Below, one piece after another: positions 33,962 to 41,933 of a stretch of 41,933 nucleotides of DNA. The notes under the pieces are model-generated. The model did not search any database. It was not told where the DNA came from and was given only the letters and a program-made list of their open reading frames with translations. Position 1 is the stretch's first letter. Each line of letters starts with the position of its first letter. The stretch comes from Halogeometricum pallidum JCM 14848. Its GTDB lineage: Archaea > Halobacteriota > Halobacteria > Halobacteriales > Haloferacaceae. The stretch lies in contig NZ_AOIV01000035.1 in assembly GCF_000337095.1 (NCBI RefSeq), forward strand, positions 66,509 through 108,441. The letters run 5' to 3'. The translations under genes were made by a program, and so were the position numbers.

Positions 33962-36871
33962 CTACACTGGAAGAGCGAAACAGAGATTTTCAACCTCGGG
34001 TGCCAGCGAGATGACTTGCGCCTTCCGCTGCAGTTCACGCCGACGTTTCTCGATCCGTCCCTCCAACTTCGACAGTCGGTCACGCTGTCTCCGGATCGCG
34101 ATGTCCATGTCCGACCCCGCTTTGGCTTTCCGCTCGTAATCCGCGATGAATGTCTCGATTCGCTCGCGCTCGGCTTCCGCGTAGGCCTCGAGATCATCGA
34201 GCTCTTGCTGCGTCTCCTCTCTACGGCGATCCTGGAGTTTGTCGCGTTGTGATTCGACACGCTGACTCACGTATCGGTCGGCCGATGAACGCATCTCGCT
34301 TTGGTGTTCGAGGAGCGTGCGTACACGGTCTCCATTCGGGGAGTCCTTGATCGTATCTCCCTCGATGATTCGTTGACCAAGGCGCTGCTGGGGATCACGA
34401 TGTGCCGCATCGACGAAGACGGGGAGAATCTCCTCGCGGATTACCTCGCCCGTCCCATCCTCGAATCTGACGCGGTAGTTGTAGGTTATTCCCGGTTCGT
34501 CGACGAACGGGAGCAGCTTGAGCCCCACAGCACCTTGCTCACTGTCGAGTACCCGCTGCATCAGTTCTTGGACGAGATCTGCATCGGGAGAGATGTACTC
34601 GATTCCGTCGTGGTCCATCGCGAACTCACGGTTGAACGTGAACGGTCCGTACGGCTCACCGTCACGCGAGCGTCGAAGCGAGTCGGGCAGTTCTGCACGG
34701 AAGAGGTTGTTTCCAGCCTTCTCGACGTCTCCACCCAGCGCGGAAATCCCCAGCTCGAAGAACTGTCGGATGTCAGCTTCGCTACCGTAGACGTCCTCGG
34801 ACTGGTCCATCACCTCCTGGATCTTCCGGCGGCTCTCCTCGTCGAACGTGCTGGTGTCGATGAGGCTCCGTTCGTACCACTCCGCGAGGGTCCGCTGTCG
34901 CTCGTCGATGAGCTCTTCGAGCTCCTCCTTGGTCGCACTCGCTGGTTCGTCGTTCCGAATGGACTCCATGATGAGCGAGTCGACGTTGATGTCGTCGAGC
35001 ATCCCCAGCACGTCAGCAGTGTTCCCCAGCTGGCCGCGGATGTTCTCGACCTTCTCCTGGAGCATCTCGAACACCTCGCTCTCGCGGGTGTCCTCGAACG
35101 AGAAGTTCCACACCTTGACCTCCTTCTCTTGGCCGTAGCGGTGGAGGCGACCGATGCGCTGTTCCAATCGATTAGGATTCCACGGCAACTCGTAGTTGAC
35201 CATGATGTGGCAGCTGTGCTGGAGGTCGATCCCCTCGCTGGCTGCGTCGGTCGCGAAGAGCAAGCGGGACTGGCCGTGATTGAACTCGTCTTCGATGCGA
35301 GCGCGGTCTTCCTTGTCGACGCCGCCGTGGATGACGAGAATCTCGTCGGCCCACGGTTCGTCCTTCACCAGTTCGAGGATGTAGTCGAGTGTATCGCGGT
35401 ACTCCGTGAACAGCAGTACCTTCTCGTTGGGTTGTTTTTCGAGCAGTTGCTGGATGTACCGCCGAACCTTCTGGGCCTTCGAGTCGACAGGGATGCCCTC
35501 CGCGAGCGATACGAGGTCTCTGAGCGTCTCGATCTCCTCTTCGAGTTGGGCGTCGCTCTCGGTGATCGTAAGCCCTGCAAGCTCCTCTTCGGCCTTCTGC
35601 TGGTCCTGCTCGTCGAGGTCCTCTCCCTCGAGATAGGCGGAGGCCTCTTCGGACAAGGATGTCGCCGTCGTCTGCTGGTCCACGAGGTTCGCGAGTCGGC
35701 GGCTGAGCGTCGCCTTGATCGCTCCGATACTGCTGACGAGGCGCTTCTGCATCAGCGCCATCGCGAAGCCCACAGCAGGCTCGTTGAGCTGCTCAGAGCG
35801 GTTGTAGACGTGCTTGACGTAATCCGTGACCGCACGGTAGAACTGGCGCTCTTCGTGAGTCATTTCGACCGGGATGGTCCCGACCTCTCGGTTCGGGAAG
35901 ATGCGTTCGCCGTCGTCGTCGTAGATGGTCTGCTTCCCGCGACGCATCATTACGCGGTCGACCGCCTCTTTCGAGAGGTCTTGGTCCTCGGCGACGAGGA
36001 AGGGGTCGATGTACTCGATGAGCGAGCGGAACGCCTCGCCCTTGCCGTCGTGTGGCGTCGCACTCAGCAGGAGCAGCGAGTCGGAATTGTCGGCGACACG
36101 CTCGACCATCTTCGAGGTCTTGCTCGGCGATTCGCCGCGCTTGGCCGCCTTGTGTGCCTCGTCGACGACCACGACGTCCCAGAACGCGTCGTCGAGTTCC
36201 TCGCGGAACTCTTCCTGACGGAGGAACGCCATACTCGTGACCAGCTGCTGGTGGTCCTGGTCCCAGATGTTCGCCTCCTCACCGAGACGACGGCGTTCAC
36301 CTTCGACCCACTGCCGATCCGCTGGTGTGAGGCTGATGTCGAAGAAGCGGTCCATATCGCGGATCCACTTCTTCTGGAGATGGGCGGGGACGACAAACAG
36401 GACGCGGTCGGCGCGGTTGCGTGCTGTGAGCTCTTTGAGGATAAGCCCCGCCTCAATGGTTTTCCCCAGCCCGACGTCGTCGGCGATGAGTGCTCGCTGT
36501 CGGAGCTTCTGCATCACCCAATTGACGCAGGCGAGCTGGTACGGTTCGAGGCGGACCAGTGAGTTAGAGATGGAGAGGAGTTGGCCCTGCTCGTGAGCGA
36601 TCTGGAGCTGGAGCGCCTGTGAACGGAGGTCGAACCACTCTGCAGAGACTGATTCGTGGTCAGGATGTAGCTGAGTGGCCGTTGCAGGTTCGAGCGCACT
36701 GAGTTGGTCCTGCTTCCGCTCGATCTCCACGTCGTCGATACAGACGGTCTTGACGCCGGCGTCCTCGACATAGGCCCGCAGGTACTCGAGGTCGCCGACG
36801 GCGTACGTCTTGATGACCTCGGCGGGGTTGTCGTTGAGGAGGATTTGATCCCCTGACTCAAACCTGCTCAT
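33962..36871 (-). CDS. brxHII: SNF2/HepA-like DEAH helicase, BREX BrxHII type
   Basis: 969-aa superfamily 2 ATPase. Motif I is DDVGLGKT (131-138), motif II is DEAH (237-240), motif III is in LLLLSATPHDGKG, and motifs V/VI are in ATDAASEGIDLQ and NRLEQRIGRLHRYGQ. The long C-terminal tail is coiled coil (RVESQRDKLQDRRREETQQE onward). It resembles RapA/HepA and the BrxHII helicases of BREX loci. DrmD of DISARM is similar, but the PglZ and PglX genes upstream on the same strand point to BREX. Type 5 BREX, reported from Halobacteria, uses brxHII with pglX and pglZ. It is the last BREX gene here, 30 nt after an AT-rich inserted gene. Confidence 0.78.
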   Translation of the reverse strand: MSRFESGDQILLNDNPAEVIKTYAVGDLEYLRAYVEDAGVKTVCIDDVEIERKQDQLSALEPATATQLHPDHESVSAEWFDLRSQALQLQIAHEQGQLLSISNSLVRLEPYQLACVNWVMQKLRQRALIADDVGLGKTIEAGLILKELTARNRADRVLFVVPAHLQKKWIRDMDRFFDISLTPADRQWVEGERRRLGEEANIWDQDHQQLVTSMAFLRQEEFREELDDAFWDVVVVDEAHKAAKRGESPSKTSKMVERVADNSDSLLLLSATPHDGKGEAFRSLIEYIDPFLVAEDQDLSKEAVDRVMMRRGKQTIYDDDGERIFPNREVGTIPVEMTHEERQFYRAVTDYVKHVYNRSEQLNEPAVGFAMALMQKRLVSSIGAIKATLSRRLANLVDQQTTATSLSEEASAYLEGEDLDEQDQQKAEEELAGLTITESDAQLEEEIETLRDLVSLAEGIPVDSKAQKVRRYIQQLLEKQPNEKVLLFTEYRDTLDYILELVKDEPWADEILVIHGGVDKEDRARIEDEFNHGQSRLLFATDAASEGIDLQHSCHIMVNYELPWNPNRLEQRIGRLHRYGQEKEVKVWNFSFEDTRESEVFEMLQEKVENIRGQLGNTADVLGMLDDINVDSLIMESIRNDEPASATKEELEELIDERQRTLAEWYERSLIDTSTFDEESRRKIQEVMDQSEDVYGSEADIRQFFELGISALGGDVEKAGNNLFRAELPDSLRRSRDGEPYGPFTFNREFAMDHDGIEYISPDADLVQELMQRVLDSEQGAVGLKLLPFVDEPGITYNYRVRFEDGTGEVIREEILPVFVDAAHRDPQQRLGQRIIEGDTIKDSPNGDRVRTLLEHQSEMRSSADRYVSQRVESQRDKLQDRRREETQQELDDLEAYAEAERERIETFIADYERKAKAGSDMDIAIRRQRDRLSKLEGRIEKRRRELQRKAQVISLAPEVENLCFALPV

Positions 36872-36901
36872 TATTTGATCAAACTGCTAACCTGTATCTA
36901 A

Positions 36902-37759
36902 CTATGCCGACAGATCCTTTATTAGCTCGTTTTCGGCAGCCACGAGCGAGTAATACGATTCACCAGCCACGGAGAATCCTTCCACATATTGATTGTAATG
37001 GGTGTTTTTCCCAGCATACTGTTCTAAGTAATCCAAATAACTGACCCCTGCCAGAACAGCGTTTTCCATATCTGCGACAGACCCACTTAACAGGTCATCG
37101 GCTGATTCAACATGTATCTTGTACGCAGCATCCTCGTTCATATATTCCTGTAGATACTCAATATGGCGATCACAAGCATTGATATAGTCCTCTAAATCAT
37201 TTAGTGACTGAATTCGGTCGTCGGAAGGAGAAGCAACCGAATTCTGGCTCCGGATATCTACAGGCCCCTGAACTGCATATGAACGGAATTCGTCGTCCCT
37301 GACTGCGAATTGCTCAAGATGATTGATATACGACTCAAGTGAGCTGATCAAGAACTCGGCTGCTTTCTCCTGAGTTTCCAATTCGTCGCAGAAGCTATAG
37401 AATTGGTTCATATAGGACTGAAACTCATCATCCTCAAATGACTCTAAGTAATGTTCATATTCGGATAAAAGAAGGAGTTGTGATTGAAGATATCGGGAGT
37501 AGGTTTCATCTTGGAGTCCAAGCGTTGACGGGTCCTTCCATCCATCTAAACCATTGATATTTGTAGTTGTCTCTATATCTTCCTTCTCAAAACGTTGTGA
37601 GATCCGGTCTTTGATTATGGGAACTGCGGCATCAAGCACGATAGTAGAAACTGCGTTTTTTACAATACTAGAACTAACAGCCTTCTTTGCGGCCGATTTT
37701 GTTGCAGAAGATTTGGCAGCATGTTTAGCGATTTGAATTACGCTTGATATACCAGGCAT
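36902..37759 (-). CDS. Unrecognised helical protein inserted in the BREX locus
   Basis: 285 aa. The N-terminal ~60 residues are rich in A, K, S and I (IAKHAAKSSATKSAAKKAV) and may form an amphipathic helix. The rest is helical with recurring YL..Y/YI..LEQ units (YSRYLQSQLLLL, YEHYLESF, YINHLEQF, HIEYLQEYM, YLDYLEQYAG), which suggests a helical repeat. No enzyme motif is visible and I know no family. Sampled lines are about 35-47% GC against about 65% in neighbouring pglZ, and a TATA-like box lies just before the start, so it looks like a later insertion with its own promoter. It may be an effector or modifier attached to BREX, or an unrelated passenger. Confidence 0.6.
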   Translation of the reverse strand: MPGISSVIQIAKHAAKSSATKSAAKKAVSSSIVKNAVSTIVLDAAVPIIKDRISQRFEKEDIETTTNINGLDGWKDPSTLGLQDETYSRYLQSQLLLLSEYEHYLESFEDDEFQSYMNQFYSFCDELETQEKAAEFLISSLESYINHLEQFAVRDDEFRSYAVQGPVDIRSQNSVASPSDDRIQSLNDLEDYINACDRHIEYLQEYMNEDAAYKIHVESADDLLSGSVADMENAVLAGVSYLDYLEQYAGKNTHYNQYVEGFSVAGESYYSLVAAENELIKDLSA

Positions 37760-37780
37760 ACCCTATCTACAGATATACAC

Positions 37781-37790
37781 TAATATAAAC
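37781..37790 (-). promoter_or_regulatory. TATA box of the inserted BREX-locus gene
   Basis: Read on the minus strand, GTTTATATTA lies 22-31 nt before ATG 37759, within the 58-nt gap after pglZ. It implies independent transcription of this gene and possibly of brxHII. Confidence 0.5.
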
Positions 37791-37817
37791 ATATCTGATA
37801 TTTCGGATGGCGGGCAA

Positions 37818-39968
37818 TCATTCCTGAGTAATTGTGACGAAGTTCAACACGAACTCCTGTGGGAGGACGCCGCCGTGGTAGAACCGCGCGTCAGGGAGGC
37901 CCTGGTTGCGGAAGCGCTGTATCGGATCGGCGAGAATACTGACCCTGGCATCGTCATCGAGGTAGCCTAGGTGAGTGTCTTCGTCGAGTAGGACGCCTGG
38001 TGCGTCGTCATCGAGATCTGTTCCGGAGACCCACCGTCGGGTCACCTGTTCGGCGTTGTCCGGTGGGTGGAGGTCGTCGATATCGACGTGCTTCGGCAGC
38101 GAGACGAAGCCGTGGTCTGAGAGGATGTACGCACGGTCCCACTCACCCTTCCGCAGTTTTTCACAGATGATGCGAGAGATCGCTTCGATGCGATCGCTGA
38201 ACAGCTCCTCGAAGTTCGTCAGCTCCTTCTCACCCGTCTCGTCGATGTCGTTCCAGTAGTAGGCGACACGGGTGTTGCTCCAGCCCACCTCGTCCTCAGC
38301 GTCCTGCATGATGTAGCTCCAGCCGTCGTTCTCGAGGAGGGTCTGGCGACGGTGGTTCGTAATCTTGCGATCGTTGCGTTCGGGGACGAGTTCCCCGTCC
38401 TGGAGTTCGATGTTGAAGCTGAACTTACTGCCGGGCGTGAGCGCGGCCTTCCCGAACTCGGTATCGGATGGGAGCGTGCCAACCCACGTGCTCTCGTCGA
38501 CTTCGAGCTGGGGAAGCTCGCGACGGATCGAGTCGGCGAGTTCGTGGGCGAGGTCGAAGCGCAACGCGTCGACGATGAACAATGCGACGCTCTGGCCGCT
38601 CTGGAGGTGCTCCTGCTCCTCGGCGAAGAACTGGTGAGCATGCTTCTCACCGACGAAGGGTGAGCCAGCTTTGATCTGGTCAACGACGAGGTCACCGAGG
38701 TCGGTGAGGTACTCGAGGTACCGCGATTCGGTTAGGGAGGAACGAAGCCCGTCGAGCGTCGCCGTCGCCGGGTGTTCCTCTGGGAGTCCGGTCTCCGGTT
38801 CGCCGGAGACGATGAGGTTGAAGACGGCGTTGTCGATCTGCCAGGTCCCCCCATCGACGTCGCCGTAGAGATCAACGACGTCACTGGTGTCGCCGCGCTC
38901 TTCCCATGTCGCGAGTTCGTTCGCAAGGGTGGCCACGTCGATGGCCTGCTCCCAGACGTTCGTCCACGGAACGTCGCCGTAGGTCGAGTCGAGCCGATCG
39001 TGACGCTGCTTCGCCTGGGTGACACACGTCTCGTACTCGCCGCTGTTGAACGACTGGGTCCACTCGTCCCAGAGCCGGTGTTCGAGCGAGGCGTCGACCG
39101 GACAGTCGACGAGATCCCACGGCTCGTCGTAGGTGCGTAGGACGTCGTGCCAGAACCGCTGGTCCGGATCGAGGTAGACGTTCGCCAGTTCACGTTTCTG
39201 TGCGGTCTTGCTCAGCACCGAGCGGAGCTCGGGTCTGGAGATTCCGAACCCAGTGCTCGGTTCGGGTTGATACTCCACCGGGAGCAGCGACTTGTCGAGC
39301 CCTTCGTCGACGAGCCACTCAGCGACCGCCCAACGGCGTGTTCTCTCGACGATGGTCCAGGCGTCGGACTCGCCCTCGACGGACTTGACGCCGTCGTCAA
39401 CCAGCAGGTCACGGATCTTCAGCAGCTCGTCGCCTTCTGGAAGATTTCGAGTACCGTGTTCGAGGACGAACTGCACGGGATCGTCGTGGCCGTCCAGCAC
39501 GATCTTCGTCTGCAGACCCTGGAGGGATGGGAGCCCGCCTTCGCCGTTGAGTTCCTCGTAGAGCGTCTGTGCGACCTTCTCACGGTCCTCGGCGTCCTCG
39601 TAGGCGCTGCGGATTGTCGCCGCTTGGAGGCGATCGCCCTCGAAGCAGCGTGCCGCGAGCTTGCCGATGTGTTGCTCAACGACACCACCAGTGTGTTCGA
39701 CGTCCCTGAACCAGTCTATGTCGCCGCTGCTGGGCTGAGGAATGTACCAGACGGTTCGATCTCGTGGTGCCTCTGCACGGAGTTCTAACGGCGTCTGCTC
39801 GGCGGCACGGAACTCACAGCGGAGTTGCGTGCTCGCGTGCTTGACGATGTCTCGGAGGTAGCCACCGTCGTCCCACCAGAGGATGACGGGGTCCTCGTCG
39901 GCTGCTTCGTCGACGGCGGTCTCGATGGCGTCGTGGGCACACTCTGGGAGGGTCTTTGTCGCAGGCAT
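37818..39968 (-). CDS. pglZ: PglZ-domain phosphatase/phosphodiesterase-fold protein of BREX
   Basis: 716 aa from MPATKTLPEC (ATG 39968), which begins 2 nt after the stop of the preceding gene. A longer open frame upstream overlaps that gene and is not needed. The PglZ core is in the C-terminal half: SVALFIVDALRFDLAHEL (D467, R470, D472), then STWVGTLPSDTEFGKAAL, and a late AYILSDHGFVSLPK with D and H. These match the alkaline-phosphatase-like metal-site pattern of PglZ. PglZ is the hallmark protein of Pgl/BREX and is required for BREX activity, where it works with PglX and the BrxC/PglY ATPases. The remaining core genes would lie beyond the right edge. Confidence 0.87.
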   Translation of the reverse strand: MPATKTLPECAHDAIETAVDEAADEDPVILWWDDGGYLRDIVKHASTQLRCEFRAAEQTPLELRAEAPRDRTVWYIPQPSSGDIDWFRDVEHTGGVVEQHIGKLAARCFEGDRLQAATIRSAYEDAEDREKVAQTLYEELNGEGGLPSLQGLQTKIVLDGHDDPVQFVLEHGTRNLPEGDELLKIRDLLVDDGVKSVEGESDAWTIVERTRRWAVAEWLVDEGLDKSLLPVEYQPEPSTGFGISRPELRSVLSKTAQKRELANVYLDPDQRFWHDVLRTYDEPWDLVDCPVDASLEHRLWDEWTQSFNSGEYETCVTQAKQRHDRLDSTYGDVPWTNVWEQAIDVATLANELATWEERGDTSDVVDLYGDVDGGTWQIDNAVFNLIVSGEPETGLPEEHPATATLDGLRSSLTESRYLEYLTDLGDLVVDQIKAGSPFVGEKHAHQFFAEEQEHLQSGQSVALFIVDALRFDLAHELADSIRRELPQLEVDESTWVGTLPSDTEFGKAALTPGSKFSFNIELQDGELVPERNDRKITNHRRQTLLENDGWSYIMQDAEDEVGWSNTRVAYYWNDIDETGEKELTNFEELFSDRIEAISRIICEKLRKGEWDRAYILSDHGFVSLPKHVDIDDLHPPDNAEQVTRRWVSGTDLDDDAPGVLLDEDTHLGYLDDDARVSILADPIQRFRNQGLPDARFYHGGVLPQEFVLNFVTITQE

Positions 39969-39970
39969 GA

Positions 39971-40513
39971 CTATTTCACAGCTTTCTGTCTCACCGCTTC
40001 GAGCAGTTCTTCGCGTGTCTCCGTGCCAATTCGAGCAACTCCCACACGCTGGTAGGTGAGTACCGTACACCCCTTGGCTTCGAGTGCGTCAAATTCGAGT
40101 GCATCAAGAGAGCTCCTGGAGGCGCTAAGGCACCAGATAGAGCCCGGTTTAGCTGCGTTGACAAGGTCGTTCCACACCTTTCCGGCTGTGTTCTGAAAGA
40201 TGTCGGTCGACAACATCACGACCAACACATCGGCGTCGTCTGCAGCTTCGAGGAGTTCAGTTTTCGCTTGTTCAACCATCTCGCTACGCCTCATTGGCTC
40301 TTGTCTCTCATCAGATACTGCTGACAGTATCTCTTCGCCACCGATGACACCGTATGTTTCTGACAGCACGTGCAGATGAGCATCGGTGAATTCAGCAAGT
40401 TCGTCGTGAAGACCAGCTACCATTCCAAAGAGCCCTTCGTAGTACTCCTTGACCGGGCGGTTGCGGTTCTCTGCAGTCGTGTTTGACCCTTCTGTGAAGA
40501 TGTGGGCCTGCAT
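39971..40513 (-). CDS. Unrecognised alpha/beta protein between pglX and pglZ
   Basis: 180 aa. It looks like a Rossmann-type or similar alpha/beta domain: a strand HLHVLSETYGVIGG, then ADVLVVMLSTDIFQN, GSIWCLSASRSSLDAL and GCTVLTYQRVGVARIG, alternating with helices. No clear catalytic motif is seen. Its ATG overlaps the pglX stop by one base (TAATG) and its stop is 2 nt before pglZ, so it is translationally coupled to both and is likely a real BREX component in this lineage. It is not recognisable to me as BrxA or BrxB. Confidence 0.65.
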   Translation of the reverse strand: MQAHIFTEGSNTTAENRNRPVKEYYEGLFGMVAGLHDELAEFTDAHLHVLSETYGVIGGEEILSAVSDERQEPMRRSEMVEQAKTELLEAADDADVLVVMLSTDIFQNTAGKVWNDLVNAAKPGSIWCLSASRSSLDALEFDALEAKGCTVLTYQRVGVARIGTETREELLEAVRQKAVK

Positions 40514-41862
40514 TAGATCACCTGCTTGCCCACGATCTTCGGAACAATATTGGCATCAACGAGTGGCGTAATGTTGATTTCGACGCCGTGATCTCGGTTC
40601 GGCTGGTACCCAGCCGTCGTAATCTCTGAGAGCGCGCGAACAGCCCAATCAGACGGGATCTCCTTCTCAACAGCCTGACATCGGTCGTCAATCTCCTGGG
40701 CTAGCGCTTTGAACTCTGCAAGTGGCGGGAGGTCGCCAACACTCTCCTCATCTTCGGTCATCGCCTCCAGATACTCTGTATTTACAATTGAAGAATCGTC
40801 AAGGCCCGTCGCGAGCGAAGCGAGTAAGCGTTCATCTTCGGTCAAATTCTCAAACGGTTGGCCATCGTCGTCCAGAAGATCTGTACCCTCACGCTCGAAG
40901 TAGTAGGTCATGAATAGGATCCCTGTGCTGGAGTAGTGGTCTGAACCCTTAAGCCGCCAATGAAAGTAATTAAATAGGTCTGCCAAGTGCGATTCGACCG
41001 GCTTATCAACTGGCTTGGCGTATTCCATGCAGGCTCGTTCAAGTTCTTCAAGAGCGTCAATCCACTCGTCACGCCATTCGTCGACAGCCTCCCAGAACTT
41101 GTCGGAGAATGTATTTTTAAACCACTTCTCTCCCCTGCGCTCTCGCAATTCCGCTAGCGTGTCCACGCGTTTTCGGGTTTCTTCACGGAAGGAAGCGATC
41201 TTGGGGGCCAGTTTTTCAACGCGCTGGCGATCCTCATCGTCGAAATTCCGCTTATTGGTGCTCCCCAGTTCCTGAATCACATCCTCGAAGACGCTAATTT
41301 GATTGAGTCCACTCGTGCAGCGCTCGTATTTCTCAGCTGCCTCAGCCTGCTCGCTTGTAGATAGTGAGTCGTCGCTCCGACGACGGTTCGCGGTGCTGCG
41401 GCGTTCTCGTAGCTCGGCTTTCCGAGGTTCTAGATACTTAGACGTGAGTCTGTCGAGCATTCCAGAGTTGAGGCTGTGATAGTCGACGAAGCACGCGAAT
41501 CCCTCGTCCGTTGAGTCGGCGATGGTTCGTTCGGTGGTGAGTTTCCAGACTATTGGTGTGCTATTCATTGTATTGACGTGATAGTCGAACAAATGGTCCT
41601 CAATGAATGCCCGAAGGTTGGGATACGCCTCTTCGCCAGCGGAGACAGTCCCAAGAACATCATCAACCTCGACCAGACGGTCCTGTGCTTCCTCACCGTA
41701 GGTTTCCTCGAAACAGTTAATGATACAATCGAGCATGTCAGGTTGCTCGTCGACACCGTAGAGGGGGATGATACCGTCGTCTTCCTCTTGGACGGACATC
41801 ATCGCAAAGTGGTGAATCAGATCCTTGACTTGCTGCTCAATGTTCAGTACCTCACAAAGCAT
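40513..41862 (-). CDS. pglX: PglX C-terminal part (BREX adenine methyltransferase), frame-disrupted
   Basis: 449 codons from ATG 41862 to TAA. The sequence resembles the C-terminal half of PglX: KDLIHHFAMMSVQEEDDGI, FVDYHSLNSGMLDRLTSKYLEPRKAEL, a long helical region, FNYFHWRLKGSDHYSSTGILFMTYYF, and the ending TAAGYQPN-like TTAGYQPNRDHGVEINITPLV. The methyltransferase domain itself (the NPPY region) is not inside the window. An in-frame TAA lies three codons before the ATG, and the matching upstream coding sequence is in another frame (41852-41933). The gene is therefore split by a frameshift, either natural, a sequencing error, or a two-chain form coupled through the 11-nt overlap. PglX marks host DNA at N6-adenine and is needed for BREX defence. 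Confidence 0.72.
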   Translation of the reverse strand: MLCEVLNIEQQVKDLIHHFAMMSVQEEDDGIIPLYGVDEQPDMLDCIINCFEETYGEEAQDRLVEVDDVLGTVSAGEEAYPNLRAFIEDHLFDYHVNTMNSTPIVWKLTTERTIADSTDEGFACFVDYHSLNSGMLDRLTSKYLEPRKAELRERRSTANRRRSDDSLSTSEQAEAAEKYERCTSGLNQISVFEDVIQELGSTNKRNFDDEDRQRVEKLAPKIASFREETRKRVDTLAELRERRGEKWFKNTFSDKFWEAVDEWRDEWIDALEELERACMEYAKPVDKPVESHLADLFNYFHWRLKGSDHYSSTGILFMTYYFEREGTDLLDDDGQPFENLTEDERLLASLATGLDDSSIVNTEYLEAMTEDEESVGDLPPLAEFKALAQEIDDRCQAVEKEIPSDWAVRALSEITTAGYQPNRDHGVEINITPLVDANIVPKIVGKQVI

Positions 41863-41933
41863 CGCCAGTTAGCCTGACCTGAGCCACCTGTTCTGTTGTA
41901 ATGAGTCGTCGCTGCTGGTCAAGCAACGCTGAT
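41852..41933 (-). pseudogene. pglX: End of the upstream part of pglX, in another frame (partial)
   Basis: Starting at 41932, the frame reads SALLDQQRRLITTEQVAQVR then LTGDAL and stops at TGA (41852-41854). This joins naturally to CEVLNIEQQVKDL of the next frame, so it looks like the continuation of the same protein. The overlap with the downstream ATG is 11 nt. The rest of the gene lies beyond the right edge. Confidence 0.6.

Noticed and set aside
34301-36562. A 753-codon open frame on the plus strand opposite the BREX helicase
   Set aside because: It is antisense to a gene with clear helicase motifs. Long antisense frames are common in GC-rich haloarchaeal DNA, and its translation has no recognisable domain.
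39147-39788. A 213-codon plus-strand frame opposite pglZ
   Set aside because: It is a shadow of pglZ without independent evidence.
33962-41933. DISARM instead of BREX
   Set aside because: The SNF2-like helicase alone would allow it, but PglZ and PglX-like sequence on the same strand fit BREX, and no DrmA or DrmB is present.
1-41933. CRISPR arrays and tRNA or rRNA genes
   Set aside because: I found no regularly spaced direct repeats and no cloverleaf or rRNA-like segment by eye. The inverted repeats seen are isolated pairs. A tRNA scan could still find one I missed.

Overview
The window looks like a haloarchaeal (class Halobacteria) accessory region. The proteins are strongly acidic and rich in D and E. 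Several genes have a TATA-like box about 25-35 nt before the start and little or no leader. The families are typical of halophilic archaea: an NgAgo-like Argonaute, a BREX locus carrying a BrxHII-type helicase, and haloarchaeal tyrosine integrases. Base composition is a mosaic. Sampled lines of the BREX genes are near 65% GC, while sampled lines of the inserted gene at 36902-37759 are about 35-47%. This fits a defence island assembled from transferred modules. I see no rRNA, no tRNA and no CRISPR array.

Layout, left to right. (1) 1-662: the start of a P-loop ATPase that runs off the left edge. (2) 958-5203: an Mre11/SbcD-like nuclease overlapping a Rad50/SbcC-like ATPase with membrane segments (YhaO/YhaN type), then a small convergent TPR-like gene. 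(3) 6052-8301: a DUF262/DUF1524 protein (GmrSD-like, type IV restriction). (4) 8612-15028: a three-gene overlapping operon resembling AddAB, with an inactive helicase-like protein, a Cas4-like Fe-S nuclease and a UvrD helicase fused to a second Fe-S nuclease. (5) 15156-20932: two related beta-propeller proteins, a small MuF-like protein bracketed by a perfect 15-bp inverted repeat, a broken integrase and a DUF2971 protein. (6) 21003-23003: a protein with two PD-(D/E)XK nuclease domains, followed by a decayed GHKL-ATPase pseudogene. (7) 23950-28591: a long prokaryotic Argonaute with an N-terminal OB-like domain and all four catalytic acidic residues, followed by a PLD-plus-P-loop ATPase protein. 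(8) 28630-33569: a DUF4143-type ATPase, an unrecognised small gene and two more PD-(D/E)XK nucleases. (9) 33962-41933, minus strand: the distal half of a BREX locus, probably type 5 (pglX, unknown 180-aa gene, pglZ, an AT-rich inserted gene, brxHII). pglX is split by a frameshift close to the right edge.

The main theme is nucleic-acid defence. The window holds six PD-(D/E)XK domain copies in five proteins, an HNH enzyme, an Mre11-type nuclease, a PLD-type domain, an Argonaute and BREX. The most interesting candidate system is the OB-fold Argonaute with its PLD/ATPase neighbour, possibly together with the tandem nuclease upstream. The most interesting non-coding signal is a family of AT-rich elements related to CTTAATCTTAATATT. 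They occur at about 702, 16398, 16722, 17402, 23795 and 30377, all between genes and mostly at module borders. Two of these borders also carry a shared TTAACCAAC...GTTGGTTAATT inverted repeat.
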